The position numbers and the translations under genes are program-made. Source: Lachnospiraceae bacterium (GTDB lineage Bacteria > Bacillota > Clostridia > Lachnospirales > Lachnospiraceae). From it: DNA of 8,458 nt. The stretch is from assembly GCA_017446125.1 (NCBI GenBank), contig JAFSRL010000031.1:1-8458 (forward strand), in the 5' to 3' direction. Below are positions 1-6,640 of the stretch, in pieces; position 1 is the first letter of the stretch, and every line of letters begins with the position of its first letter. The notes under the pieces were generated by a model. The model worked only from the letters and a program-made list of their open reading frames with translations, was not told where the DNA came from and did not search any database.

Positions 1-861
1 AACAGCAGTATAAGCAGATCCGCCTCCGGAAATATGAACCGCGTTGGCCTCCCCCGCTTCTGTCGGCAGTACAACCGCAAATGTCTTGCTGGTGTTTTCT
101 GGCGTCATGGTTATTTGCACGAGAACCTCGCCGTTAGCCGTCTCGGAAACTGTCGAGACTGCGGGCACCGTCATCGGCTCACGATATTTCAACTTATAAT
201 CCGCCGCACCACCTGCAAGTCCTTCCAGCGTGTCATACGAAAGCTGGATACGGCCTACCGTCGCCTGTTGAATCGTATGCTCCATAACATCGGTGGCACT
301 GCCATCGTTGGTATCGCCTGCATTGACCTTGTGCAGGCCGATGACACGGTTCACCTTCTCGACATCGTCGTAGTTAAACTCATCGTTGATGTTCCTATAA
401 ACCGCCGACTCATTGTCATCAAAGGTCAGGGGGGTCTCCGTGCGAAAGCCCGTAAAGACATAACGTCCGGCATAATCGACATTACCGGTCGCGTAATACT
501 CTCTGGTCAGGGAATCGATCTGGGTGATGATGGTCTCGCAGTCGGAGAGCGTCAGGTCTTTATTGGCACCGTCCGTCGCCTGCTTGACTGCGTCCGTCAG
601 GACGTCCGTAATCGTCTTTAAGGAATCCTCCGTCACCTTCAGCCACTTCTCGGCATCGGAAGCATTCTTCTCGTAATACTGGTTTAACTGGGTAACCGTA
701 CTGCGTAAGCGCAGCGCGCGGATCGCGATGACCGGATCATCCGACGGGCGATTGATCTTTTTGCCGGTCGATATCTGGGTCGCAAGATCATTCTCTGCAA
801 TCTTGTTGTTGTTGATATTATACAGAGAATTGTTCTGCATTATTTTATTTGTGATTCTCAT
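1..861 (-). CDS. flgL: Flagellar hook-associated protein 3 (FlgL), 5' part
   Basis: An open frame runs without a stop from an ATG at 861 to the left edge (287 codons), so the C-terminus is missing. The protein begins MRITNKIMQNNSLYNINNN, the flagellin/FlgL N-terminal pattern, and carries NRPSDDPVIAIRALRLRS near residues 37-54, a long helical stretch to about residue 120, and GRYVFTGFRTETPLTF near 132-147, which fits FlgL better than flagellin. From about residue 150 the sequence is less conserved, as expected for the surface-exposed middle. FlgL is exported by the flagellar secretion system and forms the junction between hook and filament with FlgK. AAAGG at 872-876, 10 nt before the ATG, is the likely ribosome binding site. 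flgK is not upstream; the next gene upstream is mnmG, so flgL seems to start its own transcript from a sigma-D type promoter at 943-970. The identification is by motif recognition and is secure for the FlgL/flagellin superfamily. Confidence 0.93.
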   Translation of the reverse strand, partial: MRITNKIMQNNSLYNINNNKIAENDLATQISTGKKINRPSDDPVIAIRALRLRSTVTQLNQYYEKNASDAEKWLKVTEDSLKTITDVLTDAVKQATDGANKDLTLSDCETIITQIDSLTREYYATGNVDYAGRYVFTGFRTETPLTFDDNESAVYRNINDEFNYDDVEKVNRVIGLHKVNAGDTNDGSATDVMEHTIQQATVGRIQLSYDTLEGLAGGAADYKLKYREPMTVPAVSTVSETANGEVLVQITMTPENTSKTFAVVLPTEAGEANAVHISGGGSAYTAV

Positions 862-940
862 ATCCGGTCAGCCTTTCACTTCAACCGGAAAATCCCTTTT
901 CCTAACTGAATCGACATCCATGCGATTCCTGTCTCTTAGG
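862..940 (-). promoter_or_regulatory. Structured flgL leader with five GGA motifs (candidate CsrA target)
   Basis: Read on the minus strand, the stretch between the promoter and the flgL ATG can fold into three neighbouring hairpins. Hairpin 1 pairs 936-940 with 901-905 and 923-928 with 908-913, leaving the loop CATGGATGT. Hairpin 2 pairs 897-902 with 887-892 around the loop GGGA. Hairpin 3 pairs 884-888 with 864-868 and holds the ribosome binding site AAAGG in its loop. Adjacent hairpins share two bases, so they may compete. GGA occurs five times (927-929, 917-919, 900-902, 893-895, 863-865): one copy is in the hairpin 1 loop inside CAUGGAUGU, one is in the hairpin 2 loop, and one lies two bases before the ATG. 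CsrA is known to bind GGA in hairpin loops, with consensus RUACARGGAUGU. Control of flgL by CsrA is inference; no csrA or fliW is in the window. Confidence 0.5.
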
Positions 941-942
941 AT

Positions 943-970
943 ATATCGGACATTATTCAGAAAAACTTTA
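943..970 (-). promoter_or_regulatory. Sigma-D/sigma-28 type promoter for flgL
   Basis: The minus strand reads TAAAGTTT (963-970), a 12-nt spacer, then TCCGATAT (943-950). The enterobacterial sigma-28 consensus is TAAAGTTT-N11-GCCGATAA and the Bacillus sigma-D core is TAAA with CCGATAT, so the -35 element is exact, the -10 element contains the full CCGATAT, and the spacer is one base longer than the enterobacterial optimum. The predicted transcript start is near 936, giving a leader of about 75 nt. The element lies directly upstream of a flagellar gene on the same strand, which is the expected setting. Confidence 0.8.
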
Positions 971-1000
971 CTGTTTATCGTTAATGTGGCGCTTCCGCGG

Positions 1001-1153
1001 CACGAGGCATGTTTCCGGGATTTGACGGGGCCTCGATGCTAGTCGTTACTTAATGAGCAGTGCCGCAAGGTGCTGCGAATTTAGTAACGCAACCAACCGT
1101 CATGAAGCGGGAGCGTCCTTGTGGGCTGAGCGGGCCGGTGCAACAAACGCTCC
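1001..1153 (+). other. Cluster of inverted repeats between mnmG and flgL; candidate structured RNA
   Basis: Three inverted repeats follow each other. Repeat C is 1003-1008/1030-1035 (CGAGGC/GCCTCG), extended by GCA/TGC across one bulged base. Repeat B is 1044-1050/1083-1089 (CGTTACT/AGTAACG) enclosing a second stem 1057-1064/1069-1076. Repeat A is 1110-1116/1147-1153 (GGAGCGT/ACGCTCC), with TTGT/ACAA continuing it at 1119-1122/1143-1146. None is followed by a U-run on either strand, so they do not look like standard intrinsic terminators, although repeat A begins directly after the mnmG stop. No convincing open reading frame or promoter was seen on the plus strand. The cluster could be a structured noncoding RNA, a dispersed palindromic intergenic repeat, or an atypical mnmG 3' end. 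I do not recognise the family. Confidence 0.45.
1044..1089 (+). repeat. 46-nt hairpin with GNRA tetraloop and tandem G-A pairs
   Basis: On the plus strand this folds into one long hairpin. From the base there are 7 pairs (1044-1050 with 1083-1089), one U-U mismatch, three A-U pairs (1052-1054 with 1079-1081), a tandem G-A/A-G step (1055-1056 with 1077-1078), then 8 pairs (1057-1064 with 1069-1076, two of them G-U) closed by the loop GCAA. G-U pairs, sheared G-A steps and GNRA loops are RNA features. On the minus strand the same positions become C-A mismatches, U-C mismatches and a UUGC loop, so the asymmetry favours a plus-strand RNA. The pairing is directly visible; function is unknown. Confidence 0.55.
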
Positions 1154-3046
1154 TTACCGCCGGCTTTCCAGATACACAATCAACACATTGACGTCCGCCG
1201 GCGTTACCCCCGCAAGGCGCGACGCCTGTCCGATGCTCTCCGGCAAAAATGCCTTCAGCTTCTGCCTCGCCTCAATCCGCAGGCTCTTCACCGCGTCATA
1301 ATCGATGTCCGCCGGAATTTTTTTGTGCTCCATCTTTTGAAAGTGCGCAACCTGCCGTTCCTGCCTGGCAATGTAGCCTTCATAGCGCAGGTTGATCTCC
1401 ACCTGCTCGATGACATCCGCGGGCAATTCCTTCCGCTCCGGATCGAGCGGTGCGAGTAATTCGTAGGTCAGCTCCGGCCGTGCCAGCAGCTCCGCCAGAG
1501 TCATGCCGGTCTTCAGGGGCTGCGAACCAAGCCCCCTTAAAATATCACCCGTTTTTCCTGAAGCGCCCACGGTAAGCGACTTTAAGCGCTCTGTCTCCTG
1601 CGTAATCTGTTCCCGCTTTCTGCACAGGCGTGCATACTGTTCCTCGGAAATTAACCCCGCCTTGTAGCCCTTTTCCCGAAGCCTTAAGTCCGCATTGTCC
1701 TGGCGCAGCAGAAGACGATACTCCGCACGTGAGGTCATCATGCGGTAGGGCTCCAAGTTTTCCTTCGTCACAAGGTCGTCGATTAAAACACCGATATACC
1801 CTTCGCTGCGGTCAATCGTCAAAGGCTCCTTCCCGAAGATCTGCATCGCGGCATTGATTCCGGCGAAAAGCCCCTGCGCCGCCGCTTCCTCGTAGCCGCT
1901 CGAGCCGTTGAACTGTCCGGCGCAGAACAGGCCCTTCACCGCCTTTAACTCCAATGTGGGCTTCAACTGGCCCGGCGAAAGGCAGTCATACTCAATCGCG
2001 TAGGCATTCTTGACAATCCGGCAGTGCTCTAACCCCGGCACCGTGCGGTACATCGCGACCTGCACGTCCTCCGGCATGGACGAGCTCATCCCGTCCACAT
2101 ACATTTCATTGGTATAAAGACCCTCCGGCTCGATGAAGACCTGGTGGCGCTCCTTGTCCGGAAACTTCATGACCTTATCCTCGATGGAAGGGCAGTACCT
2201 GGGTCCGATGCCCTCGATGATTCCGGCATAGATGGGCGAGCGGTCGATGTTCGCGCGGATAATCGCGTGCGTTTCCTCGTTCGTATAGGTCAGGTAGCAG
2301 GGAACCTGTTCCTTCTGCACGCTTGCGGGATCGGTCTCAAACGAAAACGGAATGACCGTCTCGTCCCCGGGCTGGACCTGCATCTTGGAATAATCCAAAG
2401 AACTGCCATCCATCCTTGCCGGTGTTCCCGTCTTAAACCGCCGAAGCTTCACCCCCAGCGCCGTCAAAGCATCCGAAAGCGAGAGTGCGCCCTGCAGCCC
2501 GTTCGGTCCCGTATAGGTAATCGCCTCCCCGGTCAGGCAACGCGGCTTCAAATAGGTACCACTGCACAGTATCACCACTTTTGTGTCATAACAAGCACCT
2601 GTCGTGGTTCGAACCCCCACAACACGCTTCTCATCAGAGTCATCCGTCAAAATCTCTGCCACTTCGGACTGCCGGATGTGAAGTCCCTCCTGCGCCTGCA
2701 GGCGTCGCTCCATCTCCTTGGAATACGCCAGCTTGTCCGCCTGCGCCCTAAGGGAATGCACCGCCGGGCCCTTGGACTTATTTAACATCCGCGACTGCAA
2801 AAAGGTTTTGTCGATGACCTTCGCCATCTCGCCGCCCAGCGCGTCAATTTCCCGCACCAGGTGTCCCTTGGAAGACCCGCCGATATGCGGATTGCAGGGC
2901 ATGAAGGCAATGTTGTCGACACTCATCGTAAACAATAACGTGCGCAATCTCAAACGCGCCGTGGCAAGCCCCGCCTCACAGCCGGCATGCCCCGCACCGA
3001 TCACGATCACGTCGTACGATTCGATTGTCTGCACCTGGTTTTGCAA
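1154..3046 (-). CDS. mnmG: tRNA uridine-5-carboxymethylaminomethyl modification enzyme MnmG (GidA)
   Basis: MnmG is the FAD-dependent partner of MnmE; together they add the carboxymethylaminomethyl or aminomethyl group at C5 of wobble uridine 34 in certain tRNAs. Counting from the start chosen here, the FAD-binding GAGHAGCEAG is at residues 17-26, CNPHIGGSSKGHLVREIDAL begins at 51 (Cys51 matches E. coli Cys47), GPRYCPSIEDK is near 281-291 (Cys285 matches E. coli Cys277), and AGQFNGSSGYEEAAAQG and TSRAEYRLLLRQDNADLRL follow. The C-terminal helical domain ends ...VYLESRR. The chosen start is a TTG at 3046, one base after the mnmE stop, with GGGGA at 3053-3057 six bases upstream; it gives 630 residues, close to the usual 620-640. 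The only in-frame ATGs upstream lie deep inside mnmE. A GTG at 3034 is a less likely alternative. The gene is complete and last in the operon. Confidence 0.96.
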   Translation of the reverse strand: MQNQVQTIESYDVIVIGAGHAGCEAGLATARLRLRTLLFTMSVDNIAFMPCNPHIGGSSKGHLVREIDALGGEMAKVIDKTFLQSRMLNKSKGPAVHSLRAQADKLAYSKEMERRLQAQEGLHIRQSEVAEILTDDSDEKRVVGVRTTTGACYDTKVVILCSGTYLKPRCLTGEAITYTGPNGLQGALSLSDALTALGVKLRRFKTGTPARMDGSSLDYSKMQVQPGDETVIPFSFETDPASVQKEQVPCYLTYTNEETHAIIRANIDRSPIYAGIIEGIGPRYCPSIEDKVMKFPDKERHQVFIEPEGLYTNEMYVDGMSSSMPEDVQVAMYRTVPGLEHCRIVKNAYAIEYDCLSPGQLKPTLELKAVKGLFCAGQFNGSSGYEEAAAQGLFAGINAAMQIFGKEPLTIDRSEGYIGVLIDDLVTKENLEPYRMMTSRAEYRLLLRQDNADLRLREKGYKAGLISEEQYARLCRKREQITQETERLKSLTVGASGKTGDILRGLGSQPLKTGMTLAELLARPELTYELLAPLDPERKELPADVIEQVEINLRYEGYIARQERQVAHFQKMEHKKIPADIDYDAVKSLRIEARQKLKAFLPESIGQASRLAGVTPADVNVLIVYLESRR

Positions 3047-3047
3047 G

Positions 3048-4460
3048 TTATTTCCCCATACAGAAGTCAGAAAAGATCTTATCGACGAGGTCATCCTCCA
3101 CTTCTTCCCCGATAATCTCCCCAAGAGCCGCATACGCCCCCATCAGGTCCACGGTGAAAAAGTCCTCCGACATTCCGTTTTCGATGCTTTCCGCCACCTG
3201 CTTCAGCGCGGCGTTCGCCGAAGAAAACGCTTCCCGCTGCCTTGTATTGGTCAAAAACAGCTCCTCCGGCGGCGTCAGCGCACCGGAAAAGAAGAGCTCC
3301 GCGATTGCCTGCTTCAAATCTTCGAGTCCGTCCTGCGCGTTTTCCCCCGTCATGGTCGTCTCCACCACAATGAGCTGCGGGAATTGCGCCCGCAATGCCT
3401 CCGCATCCAGCCGGTTTTCCCCGGAAAGATCGCTTTTATTCAATAACAGAATCAATTTTTTATTTTTCATGGCATCCGTTATGGTTTGGATGTCCGTTTC
3501 ATCGAACTCCTGCGTCCGGTCCGCGACGTAGAGGATTAAGTCCGCTTCTTCGGCGACCGCCTTGCTGCGCGCAACGCCCAACTGCTCAATCTCGTCCTGT
3601 GTGCTGCGGATGCCCGCCGTGTCGATGAGCTTTAACAAAATGTCGCCCAGGCGCACCGTTTCCTCGATGGTGTCCCTTGTCGTCCCGGCAATGTCCGTCA
3701 CGATGGCGCGCTCTGTTTGCAGCAGCCTGTTGAACAGCGAGCTCTTGCCCGCATTGGGCCGCCCGATGATTGCCGTGGAAATGCCCTCTTTGCGGATTTG
3801 GCCTTCCTTTGCGTGCCGTAACAGGTCATCGACTTCCGAAATCAGCATAGAGAGCGTTTTTTGCAACCGCGCCCCGTAGCCCTCCAAATCGTAATTGTCC
3901 GGGTCGTCAAGCGCCGCCTCGATAAATGCGGTTTCATGCAGAATTTTTTGCCGCATCGCAAGGACCTTTTCCTTTAACTCGCCGCTTAACTGGCGGTTCG
4001 CGTTCTCCAAAGCAAAGCGGTTTTTCGCGGAAATGAGGTCCATGACCGCCGTCGCCTGCGACAAATCGATGCGTCCGTTCAAAAAGGCGCGCTTCGTAAA
4101 CTCACCCGGCTGCGCCAGCCGGCAATCCGGATCCTGCACAAGAACCTGCAACACCTCCTGCAGCACCAGCGTCCCGCCGTGGCAGTTCACCTCCACGACA
4201 TCCTCGCCGGTGTAGGTGTACGGCGCCTTCATCACGGAAATTAAAATCTCGTCTAAGACCTTTCCTTCTTCGTCACAAAATCGCCCGAAGCGAATCGTGT
4301 TCGCCCCGTGCGATTTCAGGTCACGTATGCCCTTCTTGTTCCGGTAATAACGATCCGCTACCGTGATGGCGCGTTCGCCGCTAATCCGGATGATTCCGAT
4401 TCCGGCGTCTGACATCGCGCTTGCCACGGCAGCGATCGTAAGTGTGTCGTTTTTGATCAT
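3048..4460 (-). CDS. mnmE: tRNA modification GTPase MnmE (TrmE)
   Basis: MnmE is a potassium-activated GTPase that dimerises and works with MnmG on wobble uridine 34, using a methylene-tetrahydrofolate one-carbon unit. The 470-residue protein is full length. The N-terminal folate-binding domain begins MIKNDTLTIAAVASAMSDAG, followed by a helical domain interrupted by the G domain. G-domain motifs are GRPNAGKSS (233-241), GTTRDT (259-264), DTAG (280-283) and NKSD (341-344). The C-terminus is FCMGK; the family usually ends in C-I/L/V-GK, and the catalytic cysteine is kept. The start at 4460 matches the family N-terminus, but no clear ribosome binding site precedes it. jag ends 10 nt upstream, and translation may be coupled to jag (see findings). 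The 3' end supplies the likely mnmG ribosome binding site. Confidence 0.97.
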   Translation of the reverse strand: MIKNDTLTIAAVASAMSDAGIGIIRISGERAITVADRYYRNKKGIRDLKSHGANTIRFGRFCDEEGKVLDEILISVMKAPYTYTGEDVVEVNCHGGTLVLQEVLQVLVQDPDCRLAQPGEFTKRAFLNGRIDLSQATAVMDLISAKNRFALENANRQLSGELKEKVLAMRQKILHETAFIEAALDDPDNYDLEGYGARLQKTLSMLISEVDDLLRHAKEGQIRKEGISTAIIGRPNAGKSSLFNRLLQTERAIVTDIAGTTRDTIEETVRLGDILLKLIDTAGIRSTQDEIEQLGVARSKAVAEEADLILYVADRTQEFDETDIQTITDAMKNKKLILLLNKSDLSGENRLDAEALRAQFPQLIVVETTMTGENAQDGLEDLKQAIAELFFSGALTPPEELFLTNTRQREAFSSANAALKQVAESIENGMSEDFFTVDLMGAYAALGEIIGEEVEDDLVDKIFSDFCMGK

Positions 4461-4470
4461 GCGATACGCA

Positions 4471-5097
4471 TCAGCGTTTTAAGGTGACCACCACGTGGCG
4501 GTACGGTTCTTCCCCTTCGGAATGTGTCGTGACATAGTGGTCGTTTTGCAATGCGGAATGAATGACGCGGCGCTCGTACGGATTCATGGGCTCCAACGTC
4601 ACCGGACGCCTGGTCTTCTTCACCTTATAGGAAATATTTTTTGCAAGATTCTCCAAGGTTGCCTTGCGACGCTCGCGGTAGTTCTCCGTGTCGACCTTCA
4701 CGTGCACATACTCACCGGCCTCCTTGTTGACCACAAGTGAAGCCAGGTACTGCACGGAGTCAAGTGTCTGTCCGCGCTTCCCGATCAAAACGCCCATCTC
4801 GGGACCGGAGAGCTCGATGTTCAAAACGCGGTCCACCTCATCCAGCTTCGTTTCGATTTCCACTTCCAGATTCATCGCGGCAAAGACCTCCTGCAAAAAC
4901 AGCTTTGCGGTGTCTTCCATCGACGCCTGCTTTAAGGCCGCCTTGATCTGCGCGGGCTTCGCGCCGATTCCGAGCAAGCCGCCGCTGCCCTCCGCGATGA
5001 CTTCATATTCCACTTTATCTCTCGTTACGCCGAAGTGTGTACACGCCTCAATCACGGCATCTTCGACGGTCTTACCGCTGAATTCCAAGTATTCCAT
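4471..5097 (-). CDS. jag: RNA-binding protein Jag/KhpB (EloR)
   Basis: The 208-residue protein has the three-part Jag layout. The Jag N-terminal domain (about 1-52, starting MEYLEFSGKTVEDAVIEAC and including GGLLGIGAKPAQIK) is followed by a KH domain with the GKRG loop at 106-109, then an R3H domain (about 140-208) with RRVIH at 176-180 giving the Arg-x3-His pair. Jag/KhpB binds RNA, partners with KhpA, and in streptococci affects cell elongation and division; its exact role here is not shown. The linker between the N-terminal and KH domains is short (about 30 residues). The ATG overlaps the yidC stop as TAATG, and AGGAGG sits at 5108-5113, 10 nt upstream, so it should be translated both by coupling and from its own site. 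jag next to yidC is the standard Firmicute arrangement. Confidence 0.96.
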   Translation of the reverse strand: MEYLEFSGKTVEDAVIEACTHFGVTRDKVEYEVIAEGSGGLLGIGAKPAQIKAALKQASMEDTAKLFLQEVFAAMNLEVEIETKLDEVDRVLNIELSGPEMGVLIGKRGQTLDSVQYLASLVVNKEAGEYVHVKVDTENYRERRKATLENLAKNISYKVKKTRRPVTLEPMNPYERRVIHSALQNDHYVTTHSEGEEPYRHVVVTLKR

Positions 5098-6635
5098 TAT
5101 GCCTCGCCCTCCTGTTCATTCGATTCTTCTACCGATTCTTCCTTCGCTGCTTCATTTGCCGCTTCCGCTTTTTCTTCCTGCTTTGCAGACCTTGTCTTCT
5201 TCAGGTCGCGGTTGTTATACTCCCGCACCAGATTCGCCTTCGCGAACAGCGAATCCGGATTGATGTGTTCGTTCTCATATAGCGCGTTCACTTCCGCCAG
5301 CGCTTTTTCTTTTTCCTCATCCGTGTAAAGCGACTTGAACCAGTCACCGCTCTTTAAGTTGCGGGTGTTCATCTGTGCCGCCTGTCCCATCTGCGCGGTC
5401 TTTTCCCTGGACTTCTCTAACTTTTCCTTGTACTTTTCTTCGTTCTTCGCAATCTGGGCATCGATGTCCATGCGGTCGATGTAACGGTTGACAAAAACCT
5501 GCTCGATGCTTCGGACAACGGAGCCCGCAATCCAGTACAGACCGATACCGATTGGGAACGTGAAGCAGAAGTACGCACTCATGATGGGCATGATCTTGTT
5601 CATGGTGTTCATGGACTGCGCCATCTGCGCCGCCTGGTCGTCCGGATTCACGCGGCCTCCCTGATTGCGCGCCGTGGGCATGAGCTTGACGTTGATGATC
5701 TGGGTCACCGCCGCCAAAACAGGAACTAAAATCGCCGCAATCACAACGCCCATCGAAATCTGCGGCACGGTGATGCCGGACAAATTCACTCCCGGAATGT
5801 CATACTTGGAAAGCGGATCCGAGGAAAGGAATTTATTCTGCAAATAATACCACGGACTGTTTCCGACGTTCAGGCCGAAGAAGCTGTTATAGCGTTCAAT
5901 CGCATCTTCCGCATTCAGGATTAAGTCGTTCATCCCGGCAATCTTTTCGTTGATTGCCACGCGGAACACCTCCCAGTCTAAAGTGGACGCGCGGTTCAAA
6001 ACATCAATGAAGGAATTCTGAACCGTCGCAAGCGAATCCGTCAGCGAAAAGCCTTCCTCCGAAAACGCCGAAAACTGGCGGCTGTACATATTAAAGCTGG
6101 ACAGCTTCTGAATGATTTCGTTGGAAACGCTGAAGTTCTCCATCGAGGACGTCAGCTTGCCGATCAAAGAGGTTCCCTCCGCGCCCAGATAGACGCTTCT
6201 GATTTTTTCGACGTACGCCGGCATCGCGTAGATGACGCGGTACAACGCGAGCATGATCGGTAACTGAATCAAAAGCTGGACGCAGCTGCCGGTCTGGGAG
6301 ACGCCGTACTTGGTGTAAAGCGCCTTCATTTCCTCGTTCATCATCATGGACGCTTCCTGATCCCTGCGTCCCTTGTACTTGTCCTGGATTGCCTTCATTT
6401 CCGGCTGCATCCGGGCCTGCAGCTTCGCGAACTTCTGCTGACGAATGGTCAAAGGCAGCATCGCAATGTTCATGACAATGGTAAAGCCGATGATCGCCAG
6501 TGCAATCTGGCCGCTGTTCACAAACGGGATTTTATCGATCAGGTTGAAAATGATGTCCATGATCTTGCCCATGAGTGCGGCGATTGGACCGACGATCCGC
6601 CCCTGATACGGGGTGAATAAAAAGATCGGGTTCAA
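5097..6635 (-). CDS. yidC: Membrane protein insertase YidC (OxaA/SpoIIIJ family), long form
   Basis: YidC inserts and folds inner-membrane proteins, alone or with SecYEG. Visible parts are hydrophobic segments near residues 43-64, 117-141, 293-315, 347-363 and 363-385, and a charged cytoplasmic hairpin at 65-115 containing the family's LPLTIRQQKF and MQPEMKAIQDKYKG. A soluble insert of about 110 residues lies at roughly 145-255 between the second and third core segments. After residue 390 comes a long charged tail, Lys/Glu-rich and ending acidic. At 512 residues it is much longer than Bacillus SpoIIIJ (about 260). No lipobox is visible, unlike SpoIIIJ. Where SpoIIIJ-type proteins carry the groove arginine in the first core segment, this protein has Asn56 by eye alignment. 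The start is TTG at 6635, with GGAGGAG at 6644-6650; the next in-frame ATG is at residue 23. The gene lies 5 nt after yidD and overlaps jag by one base. Confidence 0.95.
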   Translation of the reverse strand: MNPIFLFTPYQGRIVGPIAALMGKIMDIIFNLIDKIPFVNSGQIALAIIGFTIVMNIAMLPLTIRQQKFAKLQARMQPEMKAIQDKYKGRRDQEASMMMNEEMKALYTKYGVSQTGSCVQLLIQLPIMLALYRVIYAMPAYVEKIRSVYLGAEGTSLIGKLTSSMENFSVSNEIIQKLSSFNMYSRQFSAFSEEGFSLTDSLATVQNSFIDVLNRASTLDWEVFRVAINEKIAGMNDLILNAEDAIERYNSFFGLNVGNSPWYYLQNKFLSSDPLSKYDIPGVNLSGITVPQISMGVVIAAILVPVLAAVTQIINVKLMPTARNQGGRVNPDDQAAQMAQSMNTMNKIMPIMSAYFCFTFPIGIGLYWIAGSVVRSIEQVFVNRYIDRMDIDAQIAKNEEKYKEKLEKSREKTAQMGQAAQMNTRNLKSGDWFKSLYTDEEKEKALAEVNALYENEHINPDSLFAKANLVREYNNRDLKKTRSAKQEEKAEAANEAAKEESVEESNEQEGEA

Positions 6636-6640
6636 AACTC

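Noticed and set aside
34..621. A 195-codon plus-strand open frame
   Set aside because: It lies fully antisense to flgL, whose frame encodes a recognisable FlgL N-terminus; no plus-strand promoter or ribosome binding site supports it.
1012..1040. Weak resemblance of GGGATTTGACGGGG to the conserved 5' segment of tmRNA (GG-UUCGAC-GGG)
   Set aside because: The core has a mismatch, no plausible tag reading frame follows, and the roughly 350 nt needed would run into conserved mnmG coding sequence with no matching 3' tRNA-like end.
1050..1103. A 17-residue minus-strand frame (MTVGCVTKFAAPCGTAH) downstream of mnmG
   Set aside because: There is no ribosome binding site, and the sequence is explained by the hairpin it lies in.
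1083..1153. Intrinsic terminator for mnmG in the inverted repeats after its stop
   Set aside because: The stems exist but neither is followed by a U-run on the minus strand, so a standard intrinsic terminator cannot be supported.
3047..3133. Longer mnmG start at the ATG at 3133
   Set aside because: It would add 29 residues before the conserved N-terminus and overlap mnmE by 86 nt; the TTG at 3046 has a ribosome binding site and gives the normal length.
2144..3446. Two long overlapping plus-strand frames (213 and 242 codons)
   Set aside because: Both are antisense to conserved mnmG and mnmE coding sequence and show no family motifs; they are codon-bias shadows.
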